Part shown: piece after piece, positions 1 through 6,381 of the stretch | How the letters are laid out: each line of letters begins with the position of its first letter | Position numbering within the stretch: position 1 is the first letter of the stretch | DNA from: Pseudidiomarina aestuarii | GTDB lineage: Bacteria; Pseudomonadota; Gammaproteobacteria; Enterobacterales; Alteromonadaceae | Assembly (NCBI GenBank): GCA_003030745.1 | Contig: PYVG01000043.1 | Location: 1-6,381, forward strand | Direction: 5' to 3' | Length of the DNA: 6,381 nucleotides | Position numbers and translations under genes: made by a program | The notes under the pieces: model-generated | Database searches by the model: none | The model's input: only the letters and a program-made list of their open reading frames with translations | What the model was told of the DNA's origin: nothing

Positions 1-54
1 GTTGAACTGTGGGACGAACGGACCAAAGGTTTACTGTTCATACACTAACTTACA

Positions 55-654
55 CTAAGATAGGTGATTGTCCTTTGAAAAATCAATCCATTGCGGTGGG
101 CTGTTCGATGCTGTCGAGTAACAACACAATTGCCAACTTTCATAGCGATGCCAATACAGGTGAGGCTCTAATCCAGCCAACGGTGATGCTAACGTTGGCA
201 TTAGCGCGCCGCGCTTTGCTTTAGTCACTGCTTCGGCAGCTGTCCAGCGCTCAAAGAATTGCTCTAAAGAACTCACTCCCTGCATATACCCATCTGCGAA
301 CCGCTGCTGCAAGCGCACTCGTTGGCGGCGTTCGAGAATACGCTCGCAATCAATACCCAACTCACCCGTACGAGCAATCGCAACCGCGCAACAGTCGTCG
401 GTATGGCTCACCGATACACTCCATTGCTTTTTGCCAACCCAAAGTTCGACAGCACCATGCTGATCTCGACTAAAACTCACTTGTTGTGCGGGCAACGACC
501 AATATTTTTCGAGACACCAACGCACCAAAGCTCGCGTTACTTGAGATTGCGGACGCAGTAGTTGCGGTTGGTTATCGCTGTCGTAACAGTAGGGTCTTAG
601 GTATTCATCAACCTCTGTTAGATTTGCGTATACGCAGACAACCTGTGGTTGCAA
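55..654 (-). CDS. Sfp-type 4'-phosphopantetheinyl transferase
   Basis: Members of this family move the 4'-phosphopantetheine arm of CoA to a conserved serine of acyl or peptidyl carrier proteins in the cytoplasm. The 199-residue product has the family motifs in order: WSVSVSH at 78-84 (His84 matches the CoA-contacting His), GIDCE at 100-104 with the two acidic Mg ligands Asp102 and Glu104, and FFERWTAAEAVTK at 133-145 with Glu141 and Lys145. The usual form of the last motif is WxxKEAxxK; here the Lys before the Glu is Ala140. The length is slightly short for an Sfp-type enzyme (about 220-240). An in-frame TTG at 747 would overlap the upstream gene by 88 bases. I chose the TTG at 654 because GGAG lies eight bases before it and the N-terminus QPQVVCVYANLTEVDEY matches the usual beta-strand start of the family. 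It follows the 219-residue gene by five bases, so it is probably co-transcribed. The carrier protein substrate cannot be told from this window. Confidence 0.88.
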   Translation of the reverse strand: MQPQVVCVYANLTEVDEYLRPYCYDSDNQPQLLRPQSQVTRALVRWCLEKYWSLPAQQVSFSRDQHGAVELWVGKKQWSVSVSHTDDCCAVAIARTGELGIDCERILERRQRVRLQQRFADGYMQGVSSLEQFFERWTAAEAVTKAKRGALMPTLASPLAGLEPHLYWHRYESWQLCCYSTASNSPPQWIDFSKDNHLS

Positions 655-659
655 CCGAG

Positions 660-1319
660 CTACTCCATCTTCTTCAAATAGAGGGTCAGTGAATCTTCCT
701 GACCTTCTACTTGCTGCATAATAGTGACAAACCGCTGGTCGTCCCAACTCGCTTGGAACACCGCACGACTGAGCTCTCGGGTAAACACCGATGGGTCTTC
801 AATATCATCAACAAAGGTGAGTCGGCAGGTGTCTGTTTTGCACTCCACATTACCAACTGAATATTTCCGTAACCCTTCATCGGTAATCATCAAATCGATT
901 AAACGTTGCTCATGCTCTGCAGACCAAACAGGATCTACCTCTTCTTCATCAAACTGGGTATGAACATCACGCGCATCCATCAACGGTCGCGCACCCTCAG
1001 GAAATCCACTTGGCGCCGACATCACGGTTGATGAGTTACTGGTACCACGGTTTACTGCTTCTTCCGTCTGCTCGCTGTCTTCTCGTGCCATCATTTTACT
1101 TTGTAGTTCACGACGGAGATTACTGATCTCGAGTTCAAGTTGTGCGATATATTCAGCTACTTCTGGCGCCACTCGTTCCATTGAAACTTGCTCTGCAACC
1201 TCAGCCATTGCCGCCTGTGGCTCGGGCTCACCGAGAATATTTGAATTAGATTGAGACCACGCGAAAACCGCTAATATAGCAATTACCGCTAAGTACAAAA
1301 TGTGACTTACAGGCTTCAT
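660..1319 (-). CDS. Membrane-anchored coiled-coil protein with C-terminal Cys-pair domain, function unknown
   Basis: The 219-residue product begins with a short basic segment and one hydrophobic helix at about residues 7-21, which could be a signal anchor with the rest in the periplasm. There is no lipobox. Residues about 47-80 are rich in heptad-like Leu, Ile and charged residues (EYIAQLELEISNLRRELQ), suggesting a coiled coil. A low-complexity acidic linker runs to about 128. The C-terminal part (about 130-219) begins with WSAEHEQRL and carries VECKTDTCRLTF, with Cys160 and Cys165. This resembles a motif of general form W..E..........veC....Crv.. that I recall from uncharacterised proteobacterial exported proteins; the Cys pair could form a disulfide. 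The start is ATG with GGAAG six bases upstream. The gene lies five bases before the phosphopantetheinyl transferase and probably leads that operon. I do not recognise a named family and assign no function. Confidence 0.82.
   Translation of the reverse strand: MKPVSHILYLAVIAILAVFAWSQSNSNILGEPEPQAAMAEVAEQVSMERVAPEVAEYIAQLELEISNLRRELQSKMMAREDSEQTEEAVNRGTSNSSTVMSAPSGFPEGARPLMDARDVHTQFDEEEVDPVWSAEHEQRLIDLMITDEGLRKYSVGNVECKTDTCRLTFVDDIEDPSVFTRELSRAVFQASWDDQRFVTIMQQVEGQEDSLTLYLKKME
663..666 (-). promoter_or_regulatory. Shine-Dalgarno GGAG deciding the TTG start of the PPTase
   Basis: On the minus strand GGAG sits eight bases before the TTG at 654. It lies inside the last codons of the upstream gene (ATG GAG TAG), so the site is reached by ribosomes finishing that gene, which suggests translational coupling. 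No equally good site precedes the longer TTG start at 747. Confidence 0.6.
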
Positions 1320-1345
1320 GGACGACTTCCCGATTCGATTAACTT

Positions 1346-1375
1346 ATTGTAATAAATGTAAAGAATATAAGCCAA
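1346..1375 (-). promoter_or_regulatory. Candidate sigma70 promoter for the 660-1319 / 55-654 operon
   Basis: On the minus strand TTGGCT (1370-1375) is followed, after 18 bases of AT-rich DNA, by TACAAT (1346-1351). Transcription would start near 1339 and leave a leader of about 20 bases that includes the GGAAG ribosome site. The inverted-repeat copy at 1376-1385 abuts the -35 box. This rests on consensus matching by eye only. Confidence 0.45.
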
Positions 1376-1495
1376 AACAGCAAGCAAAGCCTGTTTAAAT
1401 CGGTCAACAATAGCTTTACACGTTTACTAGCTTGGATGTATAGTTCAGGGTCAATATAAGTACAAATAAAGATTGTTTTCTGTTCGCTTGCTGTT
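1376..1495. repeat. 10-bp inverted repeat AACAGCAAGC / GCTTGCTGTT flanking the divergent promoters
   Basis: AACAGCAAGC at 1376-1385 is the exact reverse complement of GCTTGCTGTT at 1486-1495. Read along each gene's own coding strand, both copies are GCTTGCTGTT. They end 56 bases before the minus-strand ATG and 45 bases before the plus-strand ATG. The arms are 100 bases apart, so a simple hairpin is unlikely and a shared protein-binding element is the more natural reading. The coordinates cover both arms and the DNA between. Confidence 0.5.
1432..1460 (+). promoter_or_regulatory. Candidate sigma70 promoter for the TPR-GGDEF gene
   Basis: TTGGAT (1432-1437) and TATAAG (1455-1460) are 17 bases apart, a close match to consensus spacing. 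The start would be near 1467 and give a leader of about 75 bases holding the 11-bp tandem repeat and the GC hairpin. An overlapping alternative is TTTACA (1415-1420) with TATAGT (1439-1444), spacing 18. Sequence alone does not decide between them. Confidence 0.45.
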
Positions 1496-1501
1496 CGCTT
1501 T
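1480..1501 (+). repeat. Two tandem 11-bp units, CTGTTCGCTTG / CTGTTCGCTTT
   Basis: The units at 1480-1490 and 1491-1501 differ only in their last base. The 11-bp period is close to one helical turn, so a protein could bind the same face twice. The repeat lies in the predicted leader of the TPR-GGDEF gene and overlaps the right arm of the 10-bp inverted repeat. Confidence 0.55.
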
Positions 1502-1511
1502 GATAGCGATA

Positions 1512-1533
1512 CCGCGGACGGAGCTAGCCGCGG
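1512..1533 (+). promoter_or_regulatory. GC-only leader hairpin overlapping the Shine-Dalgarno of the TPR-GGDEF gene
   Basis: CCGCGG at 1512-1517 and CCGCGG at 1528-1533 can pair as a six-base, all-GC stem with a 10-base loop. The last two G of the right arm are the first two bases of GGAG (1532-1535), the ribosome site five bases before the ATG at 1541. In the mRNA the stem could therefore restrain translation initiation. CCGCGG is itself palindromic, so the two copies could also be a DNA-level repeat. Confidence 0.4.
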
Positions 1534-1540
1534 AGAAAGC

Positions 1541-3634
1541 ATGTCAGGAGTCATTCACTCACCTACTAAATCTCGTTGTAGTCGAGTTCATGCTCTCGTG
1601 GCTGGATTTTCCTTCGTTTTGCTTTTGGCCCTCAGCACGCCTGCCCCAGCACTTGCACAAATTGCACCGCCAGTTGATGAACGTATTGAGCAAGAGCTTG
1701 ATGGGCTGCTCAGCGAGACCAACTCGGCTGCTCTTAAGCCTGAGTATCTTAAACTTCTCTCTCAAGTTGACGAGTCCACGCCACTCGCAACACGGGTTCG
1801 CTTGTATGCCTATTTAGCATTTGAAGAGGCATATGCCGAGGATTACCAGCGGGCTTGGAATTACATTGAGATGGCTGAAGCTCTTACCAATGAAACCACG
1901 TTAGCTGATATCACGACAGAAATTATTGCCAGTCGTATCGAGATTCATTTGCTCGCAGGCGAGCGGAACAAAGCGTTTGCCCTATTGAATGATATTGATT
2001 TAGTGCTCGTTAATGCCGTAACGCCACGGATTCGCTACTACGCCAATAATCTTTTAGCTCGCATTTATGCTGACCGAAACCAGTATCAGCGGGCGCTTGA
2101 ATACTACATAGCTGCCAATGAAGCAGTGGGCGAAACCAATAACGACCGCACGCCAATTCGACGTTTGTATCTCAAGCAAAGCATCGCAACCATGTATACG
2201 GAATTGAAGAAATACGATGCTGCATTGGAGGTCATTTCAGAGGGTTTAGCCGAGACCGCGGAGCAAAATCTCGACCATATGTATTATGGCAACTTCATGT
2301 TGCTCAAAGGTTTTGTCGAAACCTCTCTCAAACGCTATGAAGCCGCGCTAACTACTTATACCAATCTGGAGCAGTACGCTACGCGCACTGATTCCAACGA
2401 GTTATTAGTCATTGTTTTAAACAATATTGGCGACATCGACATCCGCACTGAAGATTATGATGATGCTCGCGATGTTCTAATGCGAGCAAACCGTATTGCT
2501 GAACAATTGGGCGACCAATATACATTACAGTTACTTCAATTTAATCTCGGCATGGTTGATGTCAAACAGGGACGCTTTGAAGAAGGCTTCCCGAAAATGA
2601 CTGAAGCCATGGATTATTTCCGTGAGAATGCAATTCGCATTGAGGTTGCTGAGACGTTAGGCGAGTTGGCTGACGCATACGGCACAGCTGGTTTGTATCA
2701 ACGGCAAGCTGAGGCTTTATTAGAGCAACGTGAGCTCCGTGAGATTATTTATGACACGGAACAGCAACGTCATATCGCCGACATGCAAAACCTTTACGAC
2801 ACCAAAGATAAAGAACAACAAATTAAACTACTTAAACAACAGAATGAGCTGCGTGAGCAATTGCTCGAAAATGAGAAGCAACGACAGCTGATTCTGGGCT
2901 TGTTTGTATTGGTGGCCGCATTCGCAATCGTGATTGTGTTTATGCTGTATCGATCTGCGCGCCGCGCTAACCTCAAACTGGCTGAAGCAAATACACAGCT
3001 CGCAGACCAATCCATCCGTGACCCACTAACAGGTTTATTGAATCGTCGTGCGCTGCAGCAAGAGCTACAGCAGAAGCAACGGCGTAGTAAAGACAATGCG
3101 ACCGAAGATGCGATGATCTTACTCGACGTCGATCACTTTAAACGAATCAACGACCATTACGGCCATGCCGCAGGTGATGTGGTGTTGGTAGAGGTGGCGA
3201 ACCGACTGCGCGAAATATCACGAGATACGGACAAGATTATTCGCTGGGGTGGTGAAGAGTTTCTGATCTACCTTACCGAAGCTGAGCACGATGCCTTACC
3301 GCGCTTAACGAAACGTGTACTCGATGCTATCGGTGCGAAACCTATCGATTGCGAGGGCACGCCACTGCGCGTTACCGCAACCGCGGGCTTTATTAGTTTC
3401 CCATTTGCTGACTTGAACAATAATGAAATGGATTGGGAACAGACTCTCCAACTGGCTGACTTGGCCTTGTATGCAGGCAAAGTGCATGGCCGTAATCAGG
3501 CTTGGGGGGTCATGGAGTTAAACATTCCGTTTGAAGAAGCCAAGCCAACGCTAGAGCGTGACCTGCCCGGCGCCATTGCGCGCAATATTATCTCAGTTAC
3601 CACAATAGAAGGCCCTGAAGCTCCATCGAGCTAA
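1541..3634 (+). CDS. Periplasmic TPR-sensing diguanylate cyclase (signal peptide–TPR–TM–GGEEF)
   Basis: The enzyme should make cyclic di-GMP from two GTP in the cytoplasm, under control of a periplasmic helical sensor. The 697-residue product has a signal peptide (hydrophobic core about 19-31, ALA before Gln40). About six TPR-like helix pairs follow between 82 and 400; clear ones lie near 163-196, 206-239, 247-280 and 287-320. A charged coiled coil spans 405-449, one membrane helix lies at about 450-470, and a short linker helix leads into the GGDEF domain at about 490-655. Active-site features are DPLTGLLNRR (494-503), DVDHFKRIND (529-538, metal-binding Asp529), YGH..GD (540-546) and GGEEF (570-574). 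The inhibitory site RxxD is intact as Arg561..Asp564, five residues before GGEEF, as in PleD. The start is ATG with GGAG five bases upstream. No EAL or PAS domain is present. It is divergent from the Cys-pair gene and convergent with the TonB-domain gene. The ligand or partner of the TPR part is unknown. Confidence 0.93.
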   Translation: MSGVIHSPTKSRCSRVHALVAGFSFVLLLALSTPAPALAQIAPPVDERIEQELDGLLSETNSAALKPEYLKLLSQVDESTPLATRVRLYAYLAFEEAYAEDYQRAWNYIEMAEALTNETTLADITTEIIASRIEIHLLAGERNKAFALLNDIDLVLVNAVTPRIRYYANNLLARIYADRNQYQRALEYYIAANEAVGETNNDRTPIRRLYLKQSIATMYTELKKYDAALEVISEGLAETAEQNLDHMYYGNFMLLKGFVETSLKRYEAALTTYTNLEQYATRTDSNELLVIVLNNIGDIDIRTEDYDDARDVLMRANRIAEQLGDQYTLQLLQFNLGMVDVKQGRFEEGFPKMTEAMDYFRENAIRIEVAETLGELADAYGTAGLYQRQAEALLEQRELREIIYDTEQQRHIADMQNLYDTKDKEQQIKLLKQQNELREQLLENEKQRQLILGLFVLVAAFAIVIVFMLYRSARRANLKLAEANTQLADQSIRDPLTGLLNRRALQQELQQKQRRSKDNATEDAMILLDVDHFKRINDHYGHAAGDVVLVEVANRLREISRDTDKIIRWGGEEFLIYLTEAEHDALPRLTKRVLDAIGAKPIDCEGTPLRVTATAGFISFPFADLNNNEMDWEQTLQLADLALYAGKVHGRNQAWGVMELNIPFEEAKPTLERDLPGAIARNIISVTTIEGPEAPSS

Positions 3635-3641
3635 TAGGGCC
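3611..3641. terminator. Shared hairpin between convergent genes, probable terminator of the minus-strand gene
   Basis: GGCCCT (3611-3616) pairs with AGGGCC (3636-3641). Inside, AGCTC (3619-3623) pairs with GAGCT (3628-3632) around the loop CATC. On the minus strand the hairpin starts 12 bases after the stop at 3654 and is followed by TTCTATTG, a weak U-rich tail. On the plus strand it covers the final codons and stop of the TPR-GGDEF gene and no U-tract follows. It may act in both directions, more convincingly for the minus strand. Confidence 0.5.
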
Positions 3642-3653
3642 AGCGAGATACCT

Positions 3654-4748
3654 TTACTGAATGCTGAAATCCAGTTGCACGGTTTGACCGGTTGCTGCAA
3701 CCGGTTGACCATTTTCAAATTTCGGTGCGTAACGCCAGTTCTCAACAGCTTCAATTGAGCTTCTAACAAACTCTGGCGGAGTATCTTCCGAATGAATAGG
3801 TTGCGCATTTGTCACAAATCCGGACTCATCAATGTCGAACTGCACGGTCACACTGCCTGATAACTTCTTCGTTGCATAACTAATTGGATAAACTGGGTTT
3901 ACACGGAACAAAGGTTCAGGCCCACTATCCTCAGACCATGGTTGCGCGGCGCCAATCGCAACACAATGTGCTGTAGCTTGGTCACTCTCCCCATTTCGCT
4001 CATAGAGCTCTACCAGTGCAGCGTGAGATAACAGTTCCAGTCTTCTTCCGGCTGGATCCTCAACGTTGGCATCTGCAATAATGGACTCATACAATTCGAT
4101 AGCTGAGTTACGACGATTTTTTGAGAAGTGGTTGTGTGCTAAATACAGCTGCAGCGTTAGCACATTGAGATCACTGGCGGGTAAATCCTTGTCAAATTGC
4201 TCGAGAGCTGGCTCAAGAATAGGTGCTAAACCAATATCTTCGCGATGCCAATATTTAGCGCCATCGACTAAAGTCGCTGCATAAAGTTGCGGATTGGTCT
4301 CTTGCAAAGGCGCTATCAATGCCAAATACCGCTCCCGCAGTTGCTGCTTTCTATAACTCGAATAAGGTATCGACATGGTTGCATCATAGGCATCTAGCCA
4401 ACGCGCGTCGGTCTTGCTCAACTCCGCTTCATAGACGCTTAAAATAAGGTCGCCCATGGACTTCAATATCTCGTCATCCTTTCCGGCTGAATATGATGAC
4501 TTTAAAAAGTTAATAGCCAAGTTGGCAGAATTTATTGAGTCATCGCCAAAGTAATTTCGACCCGTTTGGTAGGCTTCGAAAGCAGCTTCCGATAATTCAC
4601 TACGGGGCGTTTCCGGCACTTCTAACTTGGCTTGGCAATCAGCATAGGCTTGCTCAAATGCTTGCTTTGCATCTTGCGCCCAGACTCCAGAACTCAACAA
4701 CAAACCGACACTGAGTGCCATTGACCCAGCTAATATCTTTCCTTTCAT
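3654..4748 (-). CDS. Exported helical-repeat protein with TonB-type C-terminal domain
   Basis: From the ATG at 4748 the product has 364 residues. A signal peptide is clear: MKGKILAG, a hydrophobic core to about residue 19, and cleavage after VWA at 24. Residues 25-265 look all-helical and weakly TPR- or Sel1-like, for example NSAIELYESIIADA and HAALVELYERNGESDQA. Residues about 280-364 match the TonB C-terminal fold: NPVYPISYATKKLSGSVTV, then FDIDESGFVTNAQ, ENWRYAP and a last strand LDFSIQ. Classical TonB spans the inner membrane and has a Pro-rich linker; neither is seen, and no exbB or exbD lies nearby, so a role as a true energy transducer is doubtful despite the likely automatic name. A TTG start at 4775 would add nine residues before the signal peptide. 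I prefer the ATG, although neither has a good Shine-Dalgarno. No convincing promoter was found in 4749-4815. The gene stands alone between terminators. Confidence 0.85.
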   Translation of the reverse strand: MKGKILAGSMALSVGLLLSSGVWAQDAKQAFEQAYADCQAKLEVPETPRSELSEAAFEAYQTGRNYFGDDSINSANLAINFLKSSYSAGKDDEILKSMGDLILSVYEAELSKTDARWLDAYDATMSIPYSSYRKQQLRERYLALIAPLQETNPQLYAATLVDGAKYWHREDIGLAPILEPALEQFDKDLPASDLNVLTLQLYLAHNHFSKNRRNSAIELYESIIADANVEDPAGRRLELLSHAALVELYERNGESDQATAHCVAIGAAQPWSEDSGPEPLFRVNPVYPISYATKKLSGSVTVQFDIDESGFVTNAQPIHSEDTPPEFVRSSIEAVENWRYAPKFENGQPVAATGQTVQLDFSIQ

Positions 4749-4815
4749 AACGAGGTTTTCGCTTATTTTGTTCAAATGTGATACATGAATTTAACATTTT
4801 AACGAGTCGGTTAGC

Positions 4816-4847
4816 AATAAAAAAGCCGCGCTTTTTAGGGCGCGGCT
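4816..4847 (-). terminator. Rho-independent terminator of the prolyl oligopeptidase gene
   Basis: On the minus strand AGCCGCGC (4847-4840) pairs with GCGCGGCT (4831-4824) around an eight-base loop CCTAAAAA, followed by TTTTTATT (4823-4816). The eight-base GC-rich stem begins 21 bases after the stop at 4869. This isolates the downstream TonB-domain gene from read-through, so that gene needs its own promoter in 4749-4815. Confidence 0.9.
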
Positions 4848-4868
4848 CTCATTCAAAACGAGCTAGTT

Positions 4869-6381
4869 TTACTGTTTCGGTAGCTCTTTAAAGCCCATGT
4901 TCCAGAGCGTAAAGCCATAGATGTCAGCGTACTGCTCAATGGTCTTCGATACTGGCGTACCCGCACCGTGACCGGCATTGGTCTCAATACGAATCAGTTG
5001 TGGATTCTTGCCACCATCCTTCGCTTGCAGCTCGGCAGCAAACTTGAAGGAATGTGCAGGAACGACACGGTCATCGTGGTCACCGGTGGTGATTAACGTA
5101 GCAGGATAGTTCACGCCTTCCTCAACGTTATGCACAGGTGAGTAGCCTAGCAGGTACTCGAACATCTCTGGGCTGTCCTCAGCGGTACCGTAGTCATACG
5201 CCCAACCTGCACCGGCAGTGAAGGTGTGGTAACGCAACATATCAAGTACACCAACTGCTGGTAACGCCACTTGAGCCAGTTCAGGACGCTGCGTCATGAC
5301 TGCACCGACCAATAAACCGCCGTTAGAGCCACCATTAATCGCCAACCGCTCACTGGAAGTATAGTTTTCCGCAATCAGGTATTCACCGGCCGCGATAAAG
5401 TCATCAAATACATTCTGTTTCTGCATTTGCGTACCAGCAATGTGCCACTCTTTACCGTACTCGCCGCCGCCACGTAAGTTGGCAACTGCGTAGACACCAC
5501 CCAGCTCAAGCCACATAGCTCGAATCATGCTGAACGAAGGCGTCAGGCTGATATTGAAGCCACCATAACCATACAAAATAGTTGGGTTGGAGCCATCGAG
5601 CTCGAGACCTTTCTTATGCGTGATAATCATCGGTACTCGTGTGCCATCTTTCGACATATAGAACACTTGCTTCGACTCGTATGCAGAGCTATCAAAATCT
5701 GCTTTTGACGCTTCATACACAGACGACTCACCGCTGTCTGGATCGTACGCATAAATTGTACTTGGTGTGTTGTAGTTGGCGAAGGTGTAGTAAATAGTTT
5801 CAGCTTCTTCTTTACCACTAAAGCCGCCGATGCTACCTACACCCGGCAATTCAACATCGCGAATCTTGTCACCGTCGTAGTTGTACTGCTCAATACGAGC
5901 AATCGCATCAACCATATACTCGGCATAGATGTAACCGGCACCAGTTGACGGACTCAGCACATTCTCAGTCTCCGCAATAAAGTCGACCCAGTTTTCCGGT
6001 TGCGGAGCGCTTGCATCAACGGTCACAACACGACGATTAGGCGCGTCGAGGTCGGTCACCATGTACAGCTTGGAACCCACGTTATCCAGTACATAAGTAT
6101 CTGAATTCGTGTCACCTAACACAGTCACCAATTCACTGTCTGGCTCGCTCAAATCTTTCATGAACAACTTGTTGCCCGACGTCGATACTGCTGCCGAGAT
6201 GAACAGGTACTGGTCATCCTCACTCACAGAACCACCAACATAGCGATGCTTCTGCTCGTCGGTACCGCCAAAGATAACCGCATCGTCAGCTTGCGCAGTG
6301 CCAAGCTTATGATAATAGAGTTTGTGCTGATCAGTTTTCGCAGACAACTCACTACCTTCAGGCTTGTCATAGCTTGAATAG
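4869..6381 (-). CDS. Prolyl oligopeptidase, family S9A (N-terminus cut by the window edge)
   Basis: This serine peptidase family cleaves after proline in short peptides. The frame stays open to the right edge; 503 complete residues are visible against about 700 for the family. The first residues, [20 protein letters not shown], belong to the beta-propeller, which runs to about residue 230. The catalytic alpha/beta-hydrolase domain follows: [10 protein letters not shown] (about 269-278, oxyanion Tyr), [11 protein letters not shown], and GGSNGGLL with nucleophile Ser352. Next come WAYDYG (Trp393), DHDDRVVP with catalytic Asp436 and substrate-binding Arg438, and AGHGAG with His471. The whole triad and specificity residues are therefore intact. 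An in-frame TTG at 6347 is not the start, because homology continues upstream of it. Relatives in Gammaproteobacteria usually carry a signal peptide and act in the periplasm, but that end lies outside the window. The strong terminator at 4816-4847 ends this transcript. Confidence 0.97.
   Translation of the reverse strand, partial: YSSYDKPEGSELSAKTDQHKLYYHKLGTAQADDAVIFGGTDEQKHRYVGGSVSEDDQYLFISAAVSTSGNKLFMKDLSEPDSELVTVLGDTNSDTYVLDNVGSKLYMVTDLDAPNRRVVTVDASAPQPENWVDFIAETENVLSPSTGAGYIYAEYMVDAIARIEQYNYDGDKIRDVELPGVGSIGGFSGKEEAETIYYTFANYNTPSTIYAYDPDSGESSVYEASKADFDSSAYESKQVFYMSKDGTRVPMIITHKKGLELDGSNPTILYGYGGFNISLTPSFSMIRAMWLELGGVYAVANLRGGGEYGKEWHIAGTQMQKQNVFDDFIAAGEYLIAENYTSSERLAINGGSNGGLLVGAVMTQRPELAQVALPAVGVLDMLRYHTFTAGAGWAYDYGTAEDSPEMFEYLLGYSPVHNVEEGVNYPATLITTGDHDDRVVPAHSFKFAAELQAKDGGKNPQLIRIETNAGHGAGTPVSKTIEQYADIYGFTLWNMGFKELPKQ

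Noticed and set aside
9..224. A 71-codon plus-strand frame at the left edge.
   Set aside because: It lies almost wholly antisense to the PPTase, has no recognisable domain and no clear ribosome site.
655..747. Longer PPTase start at TTG 747, giving 230 residues.
   Set aside because: It would overlap the upstream gene by 88 bases, has no good ribosome site, and adds residues with no family resemblance.
1339..1554. A 71-codon minus-strand frame across the divergent intergenic region, with a hydrophobic C-terminus and a passable ribosome site (AGGTG) before its ATG.
   Set aside because: It starts inside the cyclase gene, runs through both candidate promoters and the repeats, and its hydrophobic tail comes from AT-rich promoter DNA. 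Conservation of the peptide in relatives would be needed to revive it.
2794..3096. A 100-codon minus-strand frame rich in Cys, Ser and Arg.
   Set aside because: It is antisense to the coiled coil, membrane helix and linker of the cyclase; its composition is what Gln/Glu/Leu-rich codons give when read backwards.
3654..4748. Annotation of the TonB-domain gene as tonB itself.
   Set aside because: A signal peptide replaces the membrane anchor, the Pro-rich region is missing, and there is no exbB/exbD nearby.
4749..4815. Possible minus-strand promoter for the TonB-domain gene (TTAAAA or TTCATG with weak -10 boxes).
   Set aside because: Several AT-rich hexamers fit loosely, but none has both good boxes and good spacing, so no site is called.
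1..6381. Mobile element, CRISPR, toxin-antitoxin or defence system.
   Set aside because: No terminal inverted repeats, transposase motifs, spaced repeat arrays or defence domains were seen on either strand.

Overview
The window reads as an ordinary chromosomal segment of a free-living Gammaproteobacterium. The protein style (periplasmic prolyl oligopeptidase, TPR–GGDEF sensor, signal-peptide protein with a TonB C-terminal domain, moderate GC) suggests Alteromonadales, possibly an Idiomarina relative. That placement is inference from protein character, not from any search. No transposase, integrase, phage gene, CRISPR array, tRNA or rRNA was seen.

Layout from left to right. Positions 55–1319 hold a two-gene minus-strand operon. 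It starts with a membrane-anchored coiled-coil protein with a C-terminal Cys-pair domain (660–1319) and continues five bases later with an Sfp-type 4'-phosphopantetheinyl transferase that starts at TTG (55–654). Positions 1320–1540 are a divergent regulatory region with one candidate promoter for each direction. A 10-bp element, GCTTGCTGTT, occurs upstream of both genes in the same orientation relative to each. There is also an 11-bp tandem repeat and a GC-only hairpin that touches the Shine-Dalgarno sequence of the plus-strand gene.

Positions 1541–3634 (plus) encode a complete diguanylate cyclase: signal peptide, periplasmic TPR array, coiled coil, one membrane helix, and a GGEEF domain with an intact RxxD inhibitory site. 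It converges, across 19 bases and a shared hairpin, on a minus-strand gene (3654–4748) for an exported helical-repeat protein ending in a TonB-type C-terminal domain. A strong intrinsic terminator (4816–4847) then separates that gene from the right-hand gene. The last gene is a prolyl oligopeptidase (4869–6381, minus), complete at its C-terminus with the whole catalytic triad visible, but cut by the window edge at its N-terminus.

The proteins share a cell-envelope theme: four of the five have or probably have periplasmic parts. Nothing here proves a common pathway. I see no obviously new multi-gene system. The points most worth a second look are the divergent regulatory region, the TonB-domain protein that has no membrane anchor or ExbB/ExbD partners, and the altered catalytic motif of the phosphopantetheinyl transferase.
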